DNA from: Aequoribacter sp003520285
GTDB lineage: Bacteria > Pseudomonadota > Gammaproteobacteria > Pseudomonadales > Halieaceae
Assembly (NCBI GenBank): GCA_963966765.1
Contig: CAXAAR010000015.1
Location: 1 to 33,612, forward strand
DNA length: 33,612 nucleotides
Direction of reading: 5' to 3'
Each line of letters starts with the position of its first letter. Position 1 is the stretch's first letter. A program made the translations under genes and the position numbers. The notes under the pieces are model-generated. The model saw nothing but the letters and a program-made list of their open reading frames with translations, was not told where the DNA came from and did not search any database. Of the stretch, positions 24,958 through 32,495 are shown in pieces.

Positions 24958-25422
24958 ATGCATTGTCCATTTTGTGCTGCGATAGATACCAAGGTGATCG
25001 ACTCGAGGTTGGTCGCCGAGGGGGATCAGGTTCGGCGACGGCGAGAGTGTTTCGACTGCAAAGAACGCTTCACAACCTATGAAATTGCGGAGCTGGTCAT
25101 GCCCCGCATCGTAAAACAAAACGGGATTCGTGAACCTTTCGATGAGATCAAACTTCGCGCGGGTTTGCAGCGAGCACTCGAGAAGAGACCCGTCGCGGTC
25201 GAAGCACTTGAAGCCATCATCCAGCGCATCAAACACGCTTTACGAGCGACCGGAGAACGAGAGATCGGATCGCGAGTCTTAGGCGAGTTAGTGATGGCTG
25301 AGCTCCGAACAATTGACCCAGTAGCCTATGTTCGCTTTGCATCTGTTTACCGGAGTTTTCAAGACATCTCTGAGTTCCGCGACGCCATCGATAATCTGCA
25401 GCAAGCGCCGGACAGCGAGTAA
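24958..25422 (+). CDS. nrdR: Transcriptional repressor NrdR
   Basis: ATP/dATP-sensing repressor of ribonucleotide reductase genes. The zinc ribbon uses Cys3, Cys6, Cys31 and Cys34 (HCPFC and ECFDC), followed by the basic RRRREC region and an ATP-cone from about 49 to 139 (MPRIVKQNGIREPFDEIKL). Length 154 aa is typical. AGGAGG is seven bases before the ATG. The stop shares a base with the ribD start (TAATG). nrdR heading the riboflavin-nusB-thiL operon is a familiar gammaproteobacterial arrangement. Confidence 0.97.
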   Translation: MHCPFCAAIDTKVIDSRLVAEGDQVRRRRECFDCKERFTTYEIAELVMPRIVKQNGIREPFDEIKLRAGLQRALEKRPVAVEALEAIIQRIKHALRATGEREIGSRVLGELVMAELRTIDPVAYVRFASVYRSFQDISEFRDAIDNLQQAPDSE

Positions 25423-26549
25423 TGACTGCTATCACCAGCGCTGACATTGCGTATATGCAGCGCGCCATCGAGCTCGCTGAGCAGGCCAGGTTCAGCGCCA
25501 AACCCAACCCCCATGTGGGCTGCGTTATTGTGAATGCGCATCAAATTGTTGGAGAGGGCTATACTCAGCCTCCCGGCGGTGGTCACGCAGAAGTGCAGGC
25601 GCTAGAACAAGCCGCTGAGCGTGCAAAAGGTGCGACTGCGTACGTGACGCTCGAGCCCTGCTGCCACCATGGCCGCACCGGACCATGCACCGAAGCTTTG
25701 ATCAATGCAGGCATCAAGCGAGTAATAGCGGCTATCGAGGATCCCTTCCCGGGAGTTTCGGGCAGCGGTTTTGAAGCCCTGAAGAGTGCTGGCATTGAAG
25801 TCAGCGTTGGGTTACTGAGTCAGAGCGTAAAGCAACAGTTGCGAGGCTTTTTACAACGTATGCAGCGCGGCTATGGCTGGATCACGCTAAAACTGGCCTG
25901 TTCGCTCGACGGTAAAGTAGCCCTTCAAACCGGCGAAAGCCAATGGATCACCGGCCCTGCTGCAAGATCTGATGTGCAACGGCTGCGGGCACAGTCAGGT
26001 CTTATCATTACCGGGGTTGGCACTGTCATTCAAGACGACTGTTTGCTCACGGTGCGCGCGCAGGAGCTGAACCTCGAACCTGAGCTGATCCAGAAAGCGG
26101 TGATCCACGCGCCAGCAAGAGCCGTATTTGATCCACGACTACGCATTCCCAAAGAAGCAAAAATACTTGGAAGCGAGGGTTCAACCGTGGTGTGTTACGA
26201 CCCCGGCCTCGCGCAGGCGCAAGATGCCAACCTGGGGGAGATACCAGTACTGGCGATCGATGAGTTGCGCAGTGAGAGGGGACTTAGGCATGCACTGCTC
26301 CTACTCTCTGAACACTACCCCGCCAATGAAATACTGGTAGAATGCGGCCCAACCTTGGCTGGTGCGTTTCTTGCGGCGGGGTTGGTCGATGAGCTAATCC
26401 TCTATCAAGCGCCAATGTTGCTCGGGCATAACGCCCAGAGCTTAGTACAAATGGACATCAGCCAAATGACACAGCGGCTGAACTTCGATTTAATTGATTC
26501 CCGCAAGCTAGGGCAGGACCTAAGACTCACATTAACGCCACGTCGTTAA
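25422..26549 (+). CDS. ribD: Bifunctional riboflavin biosynthesis deaminase/reductase RibD
   Basis: Deaminates the pyrimidine intermediate from GTP ring opening and reduces its ribosyl side chain. The N-terminal cytidine-deaminase-like domain has HAE at 55-57 and PCCHHGRTGPC with zinc Cys80 and Cys89. The C-terminal reductase domain starts near 150 (WITLKLACSLDGKVALQTGES) and includes GVGTVIQDDCLLTVR. Length 375 aa is normal. It overlaps nrdR by one base and is followed by ribE after 18 bp. Confidence 0.97.
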   Translation: MTAITSADIAYMQRAIELAEQARFSAKPNPHVGCVIVNAHQIVGEGYTQPPGGGHAEVQALEQAAERAKGATAYVTLEPCCHHGRTGPCTEALINAGIKRVIAAIEDPFPGVSGSGFEALKSAGIEVSVGLLSQSVKQQLRGFLQRMQRGYGWITLKLACSLDGKVALQTGESQWITGPAARSDVQRLRAQSGLIITGVGTVIQDDCLLTVRAQELNLEPELIQKAVIHAPARAVFDPRLRIPKEAKILGSEGSTVVCYDPGLAQAQDANLGEIPVLAIDELRSERGLRHALLLLSEHYPANEILVECGPTLAGAFLAAGLVDELILYQAPMLLGHNAQSLVQMDISQMTQRLNFDLIDSRKLGQDLRLTLTPRR

Positions 26550-26567
26550 GCTCACCAAAGGAATGTT

Positions 26568-27224
26568 ATGTTTACAGGGATCATTGAGGCAGTGGGTGAA
26601 GTCGCCGCGATAGAACCGCGCGGAGGTGACGTCAGGCTCAGAATAAAGACCGGTAAGCTCCCACTTGATGGCGTCAAACTCGGCGATAGTATTTGTACCA
26701 GCGGCGTCTGCCTAACAGTGGTCCATCTGCCCGGCGATGGCTATTGGGCCGATGTCTCAAATGAGACTTTGAAACTCACTACCGTCGGTCGATGGAGTAG
26801 CGGCACCCCCGTCAACTTAGAGCGCGCACTCACGCCTGAATCTCGCCTCGGGGGTCACATCGTGAGTGGTCACGTCGATGGCTTAGGAACGGTTGTTGAA
26901 CAATACGAAGAAGGTCGCTCTTGGCGCTTTCTAATCGAGGCTCCAGCAGAACTGGCAAAGTACATTGCACACAAAGGCAGCATCTGCGTTGATGGCACTA
27001 GCCTGACGGTGAATTCAGTCGACGGCGCGCGCTTTGACCTCAATATCATCCCACAAACGATGGCGGAAACCGTGATGGGGCACTACCAAGTGGGCAGTCA
27101 GGTGAACTTGGAAGTAGATGTGATCGCTCGCTATCTTGAACGTTTACTGCTGGGCGATAAGGCCTCAAAACCCGAAGGTTTGAGCATGGATCAGTTGGCC
27201 GAGCACGGCTACCTCAAACGATAG
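26568..27224 (+). CDS. ribE: Riboflavin synthase alpha chain
   Basis: Dismutates two 6,7-dimethyl-8-ribityllumazine molecules to riboflavin. The protein (218 aa) shows the two homologous lumazine-binding barrels, the first starting MFTGIIEAVGEV and the second near residue 98 with GGHIVSGHVDGLG, and a C-terminal trimerisation helix. The first barrel holds the Cys/Ser-containing ICTSGVCLTV. It is named ribE in Pseudomonas-style nomenclature (ribC in others). AAAGGA lies just before the ATG. Confidence 0.96.
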   Translation: MFTGIIEAVGEVAAIEPRGGDVRLRIKTGKLPLDGVKLGDSICTSGVCLTVVHLPGDGYWADVSNETLKLTTVGRWSSGTPVNLERALTPESRLGGHIVSGHVDGLGTVVEQYEEGRSWRFLIEAPAELAKYIAHKGSICVDGTSLTVNSVDGARFDLNIIPQTMAETVMGHYQVGSQVNLEVDVIARYLERLLLGDKASKPEGLSMDQLAEHGYLKR

Positions 27225-27251
27225 CGCGAACTTTTCAAGGATTTCTATACT

Positions 27252-28382
27252 ATGCTCAACAGCGTTGAAGAACTGATCGCCGATTTGCGCCGCGGCCAAA
27301 TGGTGGTCTTAATTGATGACGATAGCGACTCCCATTCCGAGGGCGTGGTAATGGTCGCGGCTGACTTTATTACGCCCGATCATGTCAATTTCATGGCGCG
27401 CAAAGCCAAGGGACTTGTTTGCCTAGCACTGACCCGCGAGCGATGTGTTCAGCTGAATCTCCCCCTGATGGCAGAAAATACGCAGGCCGAGAAGAACAAT
27501 TTCACCCTGTCTATTGAAGCGCGTCATGGCATCGATACCGGTATCTCAGCGGCAGATCGGGCGCTGACAGTCCAAGTTGCCGTAGCACCGAACGCGAAGC
27601 CAGAAGATATCGTGCAGCCAGGACATATTTTCCCCTTGGCCGCCGAACAGGGTGGAGTATTGACTCGCGCGGGTCACACTGAGGCCGCAGTTGACTATGC
27701 GCGTCTTGCAGGTAGCTCCCCAACGGCTGTTATTGCCGACATTCTGACAGCCGAAGGTCATCTTGCTGACGGCGATGGTTTGCGGGAATTTGCCAAGCAG
27801 TGGGGACTCAAGATTGGCAGCATTGCAGAGCTGATCCACTTTAGACTCAAACACGAGCGCACTGTGAAACGGGTGCGTGAAGGCGCAATTCAGACCGCCC
27901 ACGGCGACCTTTATTTGGTGGCTTACCAAGATCAGATCAGCCGACTCATTCATATTGCATTGACCAAAGGGGCCATACAGGCCGAGACGTCAATAGCCGT
28001 TCGAATGCATGTACAGTCTACTTTACGAGATCTGGTCGGCACCCAAATCGCCGAAGTGACGTCCTGGGATACCCACAGCGCGATCGAGTACCTTACTCAG
28101 CAACCTGCGGGTATCGCTGTCATTCTTGCCAATGATGAAAGTTCAGATAGCGTGCTGCACAGCGTTGATCTGGCCTTGGGAAACCGAGATGCCATCCTGC
28201 CAAAGCAGCACCCTAGTTACAGCCGTATCGGTATCGGATCACAAATTTTGAAAGACCTCGGAGTCAGCAAAATCTCGCTGTTGGGAGCGCCAATGAAGTA
28301 CAATGCGCTGTCTGGCTTTGATTTAGAGGTCAACTGTTTTATAGAGCCCGGTGGCAAGGTCACCCGAGTTGAGGAGTCATAA
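27252..28382 (+). CDS. RibBA-type protein with degenerate active sites in both domains
   Basis: Occupies the ribBA slot and has both folds: DHBP synthase (about 1-200) and GTP cyclohydrolase II-like (about 205-376). The first domain keeps GHIFPL and GHTEA (His142), but its acidic loop reads DDDSDSHSEGVV (22-33) where active enzymes have DDEDRENEGD; Arg, Glu and Asp become Ser27, His28 and Val32. The catalytic Glu of CEL (E. coli RibB numbering about 174) is Asp163 in ADI. The second domain has no Cys-rich RCDCG zinc site and no EGRGIGL loop. A non-functional RibA half with a good RibB half is known as RibBX; loss in both is more extreme. The frame is intact, so this may be a pseudoenzyme, with active RibA and RibB encoded elsewhere. 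Confidence 0.85.
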   Translation: MLNSVEELIADLRRGQMVVLIDDDSDSHSEGVVMVAADFITPDHVNFMARKAKGLVCLALTRERCVQLNLPLMAENTQAEKNNFTLSIEARHGIDTGISAADRALTVQVAVAPNAKPEDIVQPGHIFPLAAEQGGVLTRAGHTEAAVDYARLAGSSPTAVIADILTAEGHLADGDGLREFAKQWGLKIGSIAELIHFRLKHERTVKRVREGAIQTAHGDLYLVAYQDQISRLIHIALTKGAIQAETSIAVRMHVQSTLRDLVGTQIAEVTSWDTHSAIEYLTQQPAGIAVILANDESSDSVLHSVDLALGNRDAILPKQHPSYSRIGIGSQILKDLGVSKISLLGAPMKYNALSGFDLEVNCFIEPGGKVTRVEES

Positions 28383-28383
28383 C

Positions 28384-28854
28384 ATGACAATAGCAACAAT
28401 CGAAGGTCAATTCGCTTCAGGCAAGGGACACTACACCTTAGTGGTCGGCCGCTGGAATAGCTTCGTGGTAGAACATTTATTAGAGGGCGCGATTGACACT
28501 CTCCGCCGCCATGGTGTTACTGACGAGCAAATGAAGATCGTTCGTGTGCCGGGCGCGTTCGAGATCCCCCTGGTCTGTCAGCGAATCGCTAAAGTCGGTG
28601 GTACCGATGCAATCATCGCGCTTGGCGCCGTGATTCGCGGTGGAACCCCTCATTTTGAACATGTCGCTGGCGAATGCACCAAAGGCATTGCTCATGTTTC
28701 TCTCGAATATGGCCTGCCGATTTCTTTTGGTGTGCTAACCGTTGACTCTATCGAGCAAGCGGTCGAGCGCTCCGGTACCAAGGCCGGCAACAAAGGAGCC
28801 GAGGCAGCTGCTTCCGCAATTGAGATGGTCGACCTACTTGCGCGAATTAACTGA
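28384..28854 (+). CDS. ribH: 6,7-dimethyl-8-ribityllumazine synthase
   Basis: Condenses the RibD pathway product with 3,4-dihydroxy-2-butanone 4-phosphate to form lumazine. The flavodoxin-like fold is evident: VVGRWNSFVVEHLLEGA, then VPGAFEIPLVCQ and GAVIRGGTPHFEHVAGEC, with the catalytic His in the HFEHV segment. The product is 156 aa, the family length. The ATG at 28384 is one base after the ribBA-type stop, with GAGGAG inside that gene; the frame upstream to 28351 overlaps coding sequence and is not used. nusB starts at the very next base after its stop. Confidence 0.96.
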   Translation: MTIATIEGQFASGKGHYTLVVGRWNSFVVEHLLEGAIDTLRRHGVTDEQMKIVRVPGAFEIPLVCQRIAKVGGTDAIIALGAVIRGGTPHFEHVAGECTKGIAHVSLEYGLPISFGVLTVDSIEQAVERSGTKAGNKGAEAAASAIEMVDLLARIN

Positions 28855-29298
28855 GTGAGTAAAACCATCAATACGCTGTCGGCGCAGCGGCATAAAGCCC
28901 GGCACTATGCTGTTCAGGCGCTCTATCGTTGGCACATGAACAAGCAAGCTGTGACTGAAATAGAGGCGGAATTCAGAATCGATTACGACTTCGAACATGT
29001 CGATCTCGAATTCTTTCAGGCAGTGTTGCGAGGTGTGGTTGCTCAGCACAACGCGCTAGATGCTTATTTAGAGCCGCTGCTAGATCGACCATTGAATCAG
29101 CTCGATCCAATCGAGCTCGCGGTTCTGCGTCTAGGCTTGTTTGAGTTGCGAGAGCGGATCGATGTACCGTTTAAAGTCGTGATCAACGAAGCTGTCTCGC
29201 TGGCGAAAAAATTTGGTGCGACCGAAAGTCACAAGTATGTCAATGGCGTCCTCGACAAAGCCGCGCGCGGGCTTCGCAGCGTTGAAATAGAGGCTTAA
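28855..29298 (+). CDS. nusB: Transcription antitermination factor NusB
   Basis: All-helical RNA-binding protein that, with NusE (S10), binds boxA in rRNA leaders. The 147-aa product begins with KARHYAVQALYRWHM and contains LDPIELAVLRLGLFELR and VPFKVVINEAVSLAKKFG, both strongly conserved NusB segments. The GTG start directly follows the ribH stop (TGA-GTG), so translation probably depends on termination-reinitiation. ribH-nusB-thiL adjacency is standard in proteobacteria. Confidence 0.96.
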   Translation: MSKTINTLSAQRHKARHYAVQALYRWHMNKQAVTEIEAEFRIDYDFEHVDLEFFQAVLRGVVAQHNALDAYLEPLLDRPLNQLDPIELAVLRLGLFELRERIDVPFKVVINEAVSLAKKFGATESHKYVNGVLDKAARGLRSVEIEA

Positions 29299-29349
29299 TG
29301 AATCCAGCCGCGCTCGTGCGGCATGCGGCAACACAGTACTCTGTCAACT

Positions 29350-30270
29350 ATGACCGAATTCGAACTGATACATCGCTTTTTCTCTGGTCTTGACTTTGGG
29401 CCTTCGACACGACTGGGCATCGGCGACGATGCTGCTATCCTCGATATTCCCCCGGCGCATTCCCTAGTGGTCTCGGTCGACTCGGCCAATGAACACACCC
29501 ACTTTAGCGAGTTGACTCTCCCAGAAGTTGTCGCCTATCGGTCGATCGCCTCGGCAATCAGCGATTTAGCCGCAATGGGCGCCACGCCTATCGGAATGAC
29601 CTTAGCCCTCTCGTTGTCAGAGCAAGATCCGCTATGGCTGCGCAGTTTTAGTGAAGGTGTTACCAAAGCCGTTTATGCTTTCGGTTGCCCCTTAGTGGGT
29701 GGCGACACCACCAAAGGCCCATTGTCGATATCGGTTACGGTGATGGGTACGGTACCACAGGGATTCGGTCTTAAGCGCTCTGGCGCAACCGTTGGCGATC
29801 TCATTTGCGTATCGAGTTCACTCGGCGACGCAGCAGCTGGCTTGCAACTGGAACTAGGTACGCTCTTTGCTGAAGAGCACCCTTCCTGTTCAGATTACTT
29901 GCTAGACCGCTGGAGCTACCCACAGCCCAGACTCGCACTGGGGTCTGATCTGCTCAACAGCGCGACGGCCTGCATCGATATTAGCGATGGATTCTTGGCT
30001 GATCTTGGCCACCTACTGCAACAGAGTGGTGTTGGTGCACAGATTAATGAAGCGGCAATCCCTATCTCAGCTGAACTCATCAGCGTGGTAGGGCGAGCGC
30101 AGGCTCTGCAACTCGCTCTGAGTGGGGGCGAGGACTACGAACTCTGTTTTACCTTGCCAAGCTCGGTGGCGGTTCCGGAGGGTTGCTCGGTGGTGGGACA
30201 GATCGTCGCCACAATGGGTATACGTGGATTAACTAACACCCCCGTGAGGACTGGATTCCAGCATTTTTGA
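29350..30270 (+). CDS. thiL: Thiamine-monophosphate kinase ThiL
   Basis: Phosphorylates thiamine monophosphate to thiamine diphosphate, the active cofactor. PurM-like fold with Mg/ATP motifs GIGDDAA near residue 24, a VDSANEHTHF variant of the usual DxLVEGVHF loop, GGDTTKG near 114-120 and CIDISDG near 209. I prefer the ATG at 29350 (306 aa, MTEFELIHRFF), the family N-terminus; the ATG at 29323 adds nine residues. Neither has a clear ribosome-binding site. It is the last gene of the operon; no terminator hairpin is evident after it. Confidence 0.94.
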   Translation: MTEFELIHRFFSGLDFGPSTRLGIGDDAAILDIPPAHSLVVSVDSANEHTHFSELTLPEVVAYRSIASAISDLAAMGATPIGMTLALSLSEQDPLWLRSFSEGVTKAVYAFGCPLVGGDTTKGPLSISVTVMGTVPQGFGLKRSGATVGDLICVSSSLGDAAAGLQLELGTLFAEEHPSCSDYLLDRWSYPQPRLALGSDLLNSATACIDISDGFLADLGHLLQQSGVGAQINEAAIPISAELISVVGRAQALQLALSGGEDYELCFTLPSSVAVPEGCSVVGQIVATMGIRGLTNTPVRTGFQHF

Positions 30271-30332
30271 GTCAACATCCTTGCACCGTGACACAAGATA
30301 AGCAGAGATAAGGTCAGGCTCTGGTAATACGG

Positions 30333-30396
30333 TTCAGCAGTTCAGCAGTTCAGCAGTTCAGCAGTTCAGCAGTTCAGCAGTTCAGCAGTTCAGCAG
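30333..30396. repeat. Octanucleotide tandem repeat, 8 perfect copies
   Basis: Eight identical head-to-tail copies of TTCAGCAG without a single mismatch, followed by CTTAAAC. Perfect identity suggests a recent or actively changing array. The copy number may vary between strains and may be miscounted in short-read assemblies. The array ends 10 bp before the -35 of the next gene's promoter. Confidence 0.97.
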
Positions 30397-30406
30397 CTTA
30401 AACAAT

Positions 30407-30435
30407 TTGACACTAAAAATGCCATAAGGTAGCGT
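30407..30435 (+). promoter_or_regulatory. Probable sigma-70 promoter of the MBL-fold gene
   Basis: Consensus -35 TTGACA (30407-30412), 17 bp, and a weak -10 TAGCGT (30430-30435). The start would be near 30442, about 34 nt before the chosen GTG. Confidence 0.5.
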
Positions 30436-30475
30436 TCTCTCAAGTCAAATAACCGTGGCAGCCGAGGATCAAAGC

Positions 30476-31546
30476 GTGAAAAAACGATTTATAGTGTTAG
30501 GGGTCTTTGCGTTAGTCATCATCGGCCTCTATAGCCAGCGCGCTAACATCGCTGCGACTCTTTTGCAGCGCGGGCTTGAGGCTCAAATGGGCGCCAACAT
30601 TGTTGATGACCTCGAAGACGGACTCCATCTCGCCTTGTGTGGCGCCGGCGGCCCCATGCCAGCACCGAAGGCCTCAGGACCCTGTGTCGCGGTGGTCGCT
30701 GGCACAAAACTCTTCATTGTAGATGCTGGCACTGACGGCGTGCGAAATTTGCTTCGAATGGGATATCAACCCGGTACTTTACAGGGTGTCTTCCTAACGC
30801 ACTTTCACTCCGATCACATCGATGGCCTGGGTGAAGTAGCCACAATCCGCTGGGCAGGTGGGGAATTTCTGGAACCACTCCCAGTCTATGGCCCAACAGG
30901 CGTTGAGCAAATCGTGGCAGGATTTAATACTGCATACGCGCAGGATTTTACCTATCGACACGCTCACCACGGAGACCTCGTAGCACCTATGAGTGCGGCA
31001 GGCTTAAAGGCAATGCCGTTCACAACACCACCGGTAGATACCCTGGCAGTCGTTTACGAGGCTGACGGTTTGAAGGTTGAGGCTTTAGCCGTTAACCACC
31101 TCCCGGTCGAACCAGCTGTAGGCTATCGATTCACCTATAAAGGGCGATCTTTACTCATCACCGGCGACACGACCAAAGACGCGAATATTCAAAAGTTCTC
31201 GGAGGGTATTGATTTACTAGTACATGAGGCGCTAGCACCAAACCTCGTCGCGATGATGCACGAAGCGGCGAAAGCACGAGACAACGCGTTAATGACGAAA
31301 ATCACCTACGATATCCCTGATTATCATGCGAGCCCAGTCGATGCTGCGGAAACGGCACGGGATGCTGGAGTTGGTCATCTATTGTACTATCACATCGTTC
31401 CACCGCTGGTTCTACCTGGGCAGCAACTGCTATTTCTGGATGGTGCCGAGAAGATTTTCCCAGATTATACAATTGGCGAGGATGGTGTCAGTTTCACCCT
31501 GCCAGCAAACAGTGATGAGATCCACTTAACTCGAAGCGGACTGTAA
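30476..31546 (+). CDS. Membrane-anchored MBL-fold metallohydrolase (RNase Z/arylsulfatase-like)
   Basis: Metallo-beta-lactamase fold protein of 356 aa. An N-terminal KKRF followed by one hydrophobic segment (about residues 5-20) without an evident cleavage site suggests a signal anchor with the enzyme in the periplasm. The metal motif THFHSDHIDG gives His109, His111, Asp113 and His114. Further ligands are likely in NHLPVEP, ITGDTTKD and the C-terminal YYHIVPP, the RNase Z-like layout also found in secreted esterases and arylsulfatases. I chose GTG 30476 because GAGG lies eight bases upstream; a GTG at 30455 would add seven residues. The substrate is unknown. It stands alone behind a tandem-repeat array. 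Confidence 0.82.
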   Translation: MKKRFIVLGVFALVIIGLYSQRANIAATLLQRGLEAQMGANIVDDLEDGLHLALCGAGGPMPAPKASGPCVAVVAGTKLFIVDAGTDGVRNLLRMGYQPGTLQGVFLTHFHSDHIDGLGEVATIRWAGGEFLEPLPVYGPTGVEQIVAGFNTAYAQDFTYRHAHHGDLVAPMSAAGLKAMPFTTPPVDTLAVVYEADGLKVEALAVNHLPVEPAVGYRFTYKGRSLLITGDTTKDANIQKFSEGIDLLVHEALAPNLVAMMHEAAKARDNALMTKITYDIPDYHASPVDAAETARDAGVGHLLYYHIVPPLVLPGQQLLFLDGAEKIFPDYTIGEDGVSFTLPANSDEIHLTRSGL

Positions 31547-31628
31547 TACTCTCGATTGAGATATGTTCAACTAACTTCGCTGACAACAACGGCGAATGGT
31601 TCTCATCTCAGACCGGCTAACCACAAAC

Positions 31629-31656
31629 AAAAAAGGCCCACCTGACGGTGAGCCTT
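31629..31656 (-). terminator. Intrinsic terminator of tRNA-Lys
   Basis: On the minus strand AAGGCTCACC and GGTGGGCCTT form a 10-bp stem with one U-G pair and a GTCA loop, followed by a run of six U. It begins eight bases beyond the encoded CCA end. Confidence 0.9.
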
Positions 31657-31664
31657 ACTTTGTT

Positions 31665-31740
31665 TGGTGGGCCGTGCTGGATTCGAACCAGCGACCAATT
31701 GGTTAAAAGCCAACTGCTCTACCAGCTGAGCTAACGGCCC
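31665..31740 (-). tRNA. tRNA-Lys (anticodon TTT)
   Basis: 76-nt cloverleaf with a perfect 7-bp acceptor stem (GGGCCGT with ACGGCCC), discriminator A and encoded CCA. The anticodon loop is CTTTTAA with anticodon TTT, and the T-loop is GGTTCGAATCC. Its position after queC matches the pseudomonad order cpoB-queE-queC-tRNA-Lys. No nearby duplicated 3' end was seen that would mark an integrated element. Confidence 0.98.
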
Positions 31741-31753
31741 AAATGAGGCGCGA

Positions 31754-31781
31754 ATTTTACTGGTTTAAGCAGAAAACTCAA
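31754..31781 (-). promoter_or_regulatory. Promoter of tRNA-Lys
   Basis: TTGAGT (31781-31776), 16 bp, TAAAAT (31759-31754) on the minus strand, followed by the GC-rich TCGCGCC. A GC-rich stretch right after the -10 is the discriminator typical of stringently controlled stable-RNA promoters. The start would be near 31747, about seven bases before the tRNA. Confidence 0.6.
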
Positions 31782-31819
31782 GCCTTAAACGAAATAAAGT
31801 ACAAACCGACTGATCTCGG

Positions 31820-32494
31820 CTAGAAATACCGTGTTGGATCTGAGACACCTGCAGCCTCGAAGCCCTCTCTTCTTAAACGACAGCTGTCACAGCGACCGCA
31901 AGCTCGTCCTGATGCATCCGCCTGGTAGCACGAGACCGTGGCGCTATAATCGACGCCCAGGGCGACTCCCGCTCGAATGATGTCCGCCTTAGACAACGCT
32001 GATAACGGAGCACAAATCTGCATCACGCCGCCTTCAACACCCACCTTGGTTGCAACGTTAGCCAGCTGCGTAAAAGCCTCGATAAACTCTGGTCGACAAT
32101 CAGGGTAGCCCGAGTAATCAACCGCATTAACACCGATAAAAATTCGAGACGCCTCGAGCACTTCAGCCCATCCCAGTGCAATCGACAGGAATATGGTATT
32201 CCGCGCTGGAACGTATGTGACAGGTATCCCTTCAGTCGGGCTCTCGGGCACCGCAATATCTTTATCGGTGAGCGCAGATCCACCGATAGAATCTAAATTG
32301 AGAGTGACGACTTTATGAACGACATCTGGGTAAGCAGCTGCTATCTTTTGAGCCGCCACAAGCTCTGCTCGGTGCCTCTGGCCGTAATCAAAGCTCAGAG
32401 TAAAACAGTGAAAACCCTGCGATTTTGCCATCGCCAAAACGGTCGCTGAATCAAGACCTCCGGAGACCAGTACAACTGCTTTCTCTTGCTGCAT
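31820..32494 (-). CDS. queC: 7-cyano-7-deazaguanine synthase QueC
   Basis: ATP-dependent conversion of 7-carboxy-7-deazaguanine to preQ0 in queuosine synthesis. The PP-loop SGGLDSAT is at residues 11-18 and FDYGQRHRAE follows near 35. The C-terminal zinc site uses the four cysteines of SCYQADASGRACGRCDSC. I chose the ATG at 32494 (224 aa), which follows the queE stop by one base and gives the usual short lead to the PP-loop; the ATG at 32515 would overlap queE by 20 bases. It is coupled to queE; queD is not in the window. Confidence 0.95.
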   Translation of the reverse strand: MQQEKAVVLVSGGLDSATVLAMAKSQGFHCFTLSFDYGQRHRAELVAAQKIAAAYPDVVHKVVTLNLDSIGGSALTDKDIAVPESPTEGIPVTYVPARNTIFLSIALGWAEVLEASRIFIGVNAVDYSGYPDCRPEFIEAFTQLANVATKVGVEGGVMQICAPLSALSKADIIRAGVALGVDYSATVSCYQADASGRACGRCDSCRLRREGFEAAGVSDPTRYF

Positions 32495-32495
32495 C

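Larger units (their letters stand above)
30271..30454. other. Intergenic region between thiL and the MBL-fold gene
   Basis: 184 bp holding the 8-bp tandem repeat array, a promoter with a perfect -35, and no open frame with a usual start codon running through the repeats. A recognisable terminator for the thiL operon is missing, so the array's place relative to transcription from upstream is unclear. Confidence 0.7.

Noticed and set aside
24734..27251. FMN riboswitch upstream of nrdR, ribD, ribE or the ribBA-type gene
   Set aside because: No RFN-element core was recognised, and the gaps inside the operon (0-27 bp) are too short to hold one.
30333..30396. Possible CRISPR array
   Set aside because: Units are 8 bp and contiguous without spacers, so this is a simple tandem repeat.
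30320..30420. Possible coding use of the octamer repeats (phase-variable reading frame)
   Set aside because: The plus frames are open through the repeats, but none has an ATG, GTG or TTG start before the array; the minus frames meet TGA in every 24 bases.
31629..31740. tRNA-Lys as an attachment site of an integrated element
   Set aside because: No integrase gene and no second copy of the tRNA 3' end were seen nearby; the flanks are conserved housekeeping genes.
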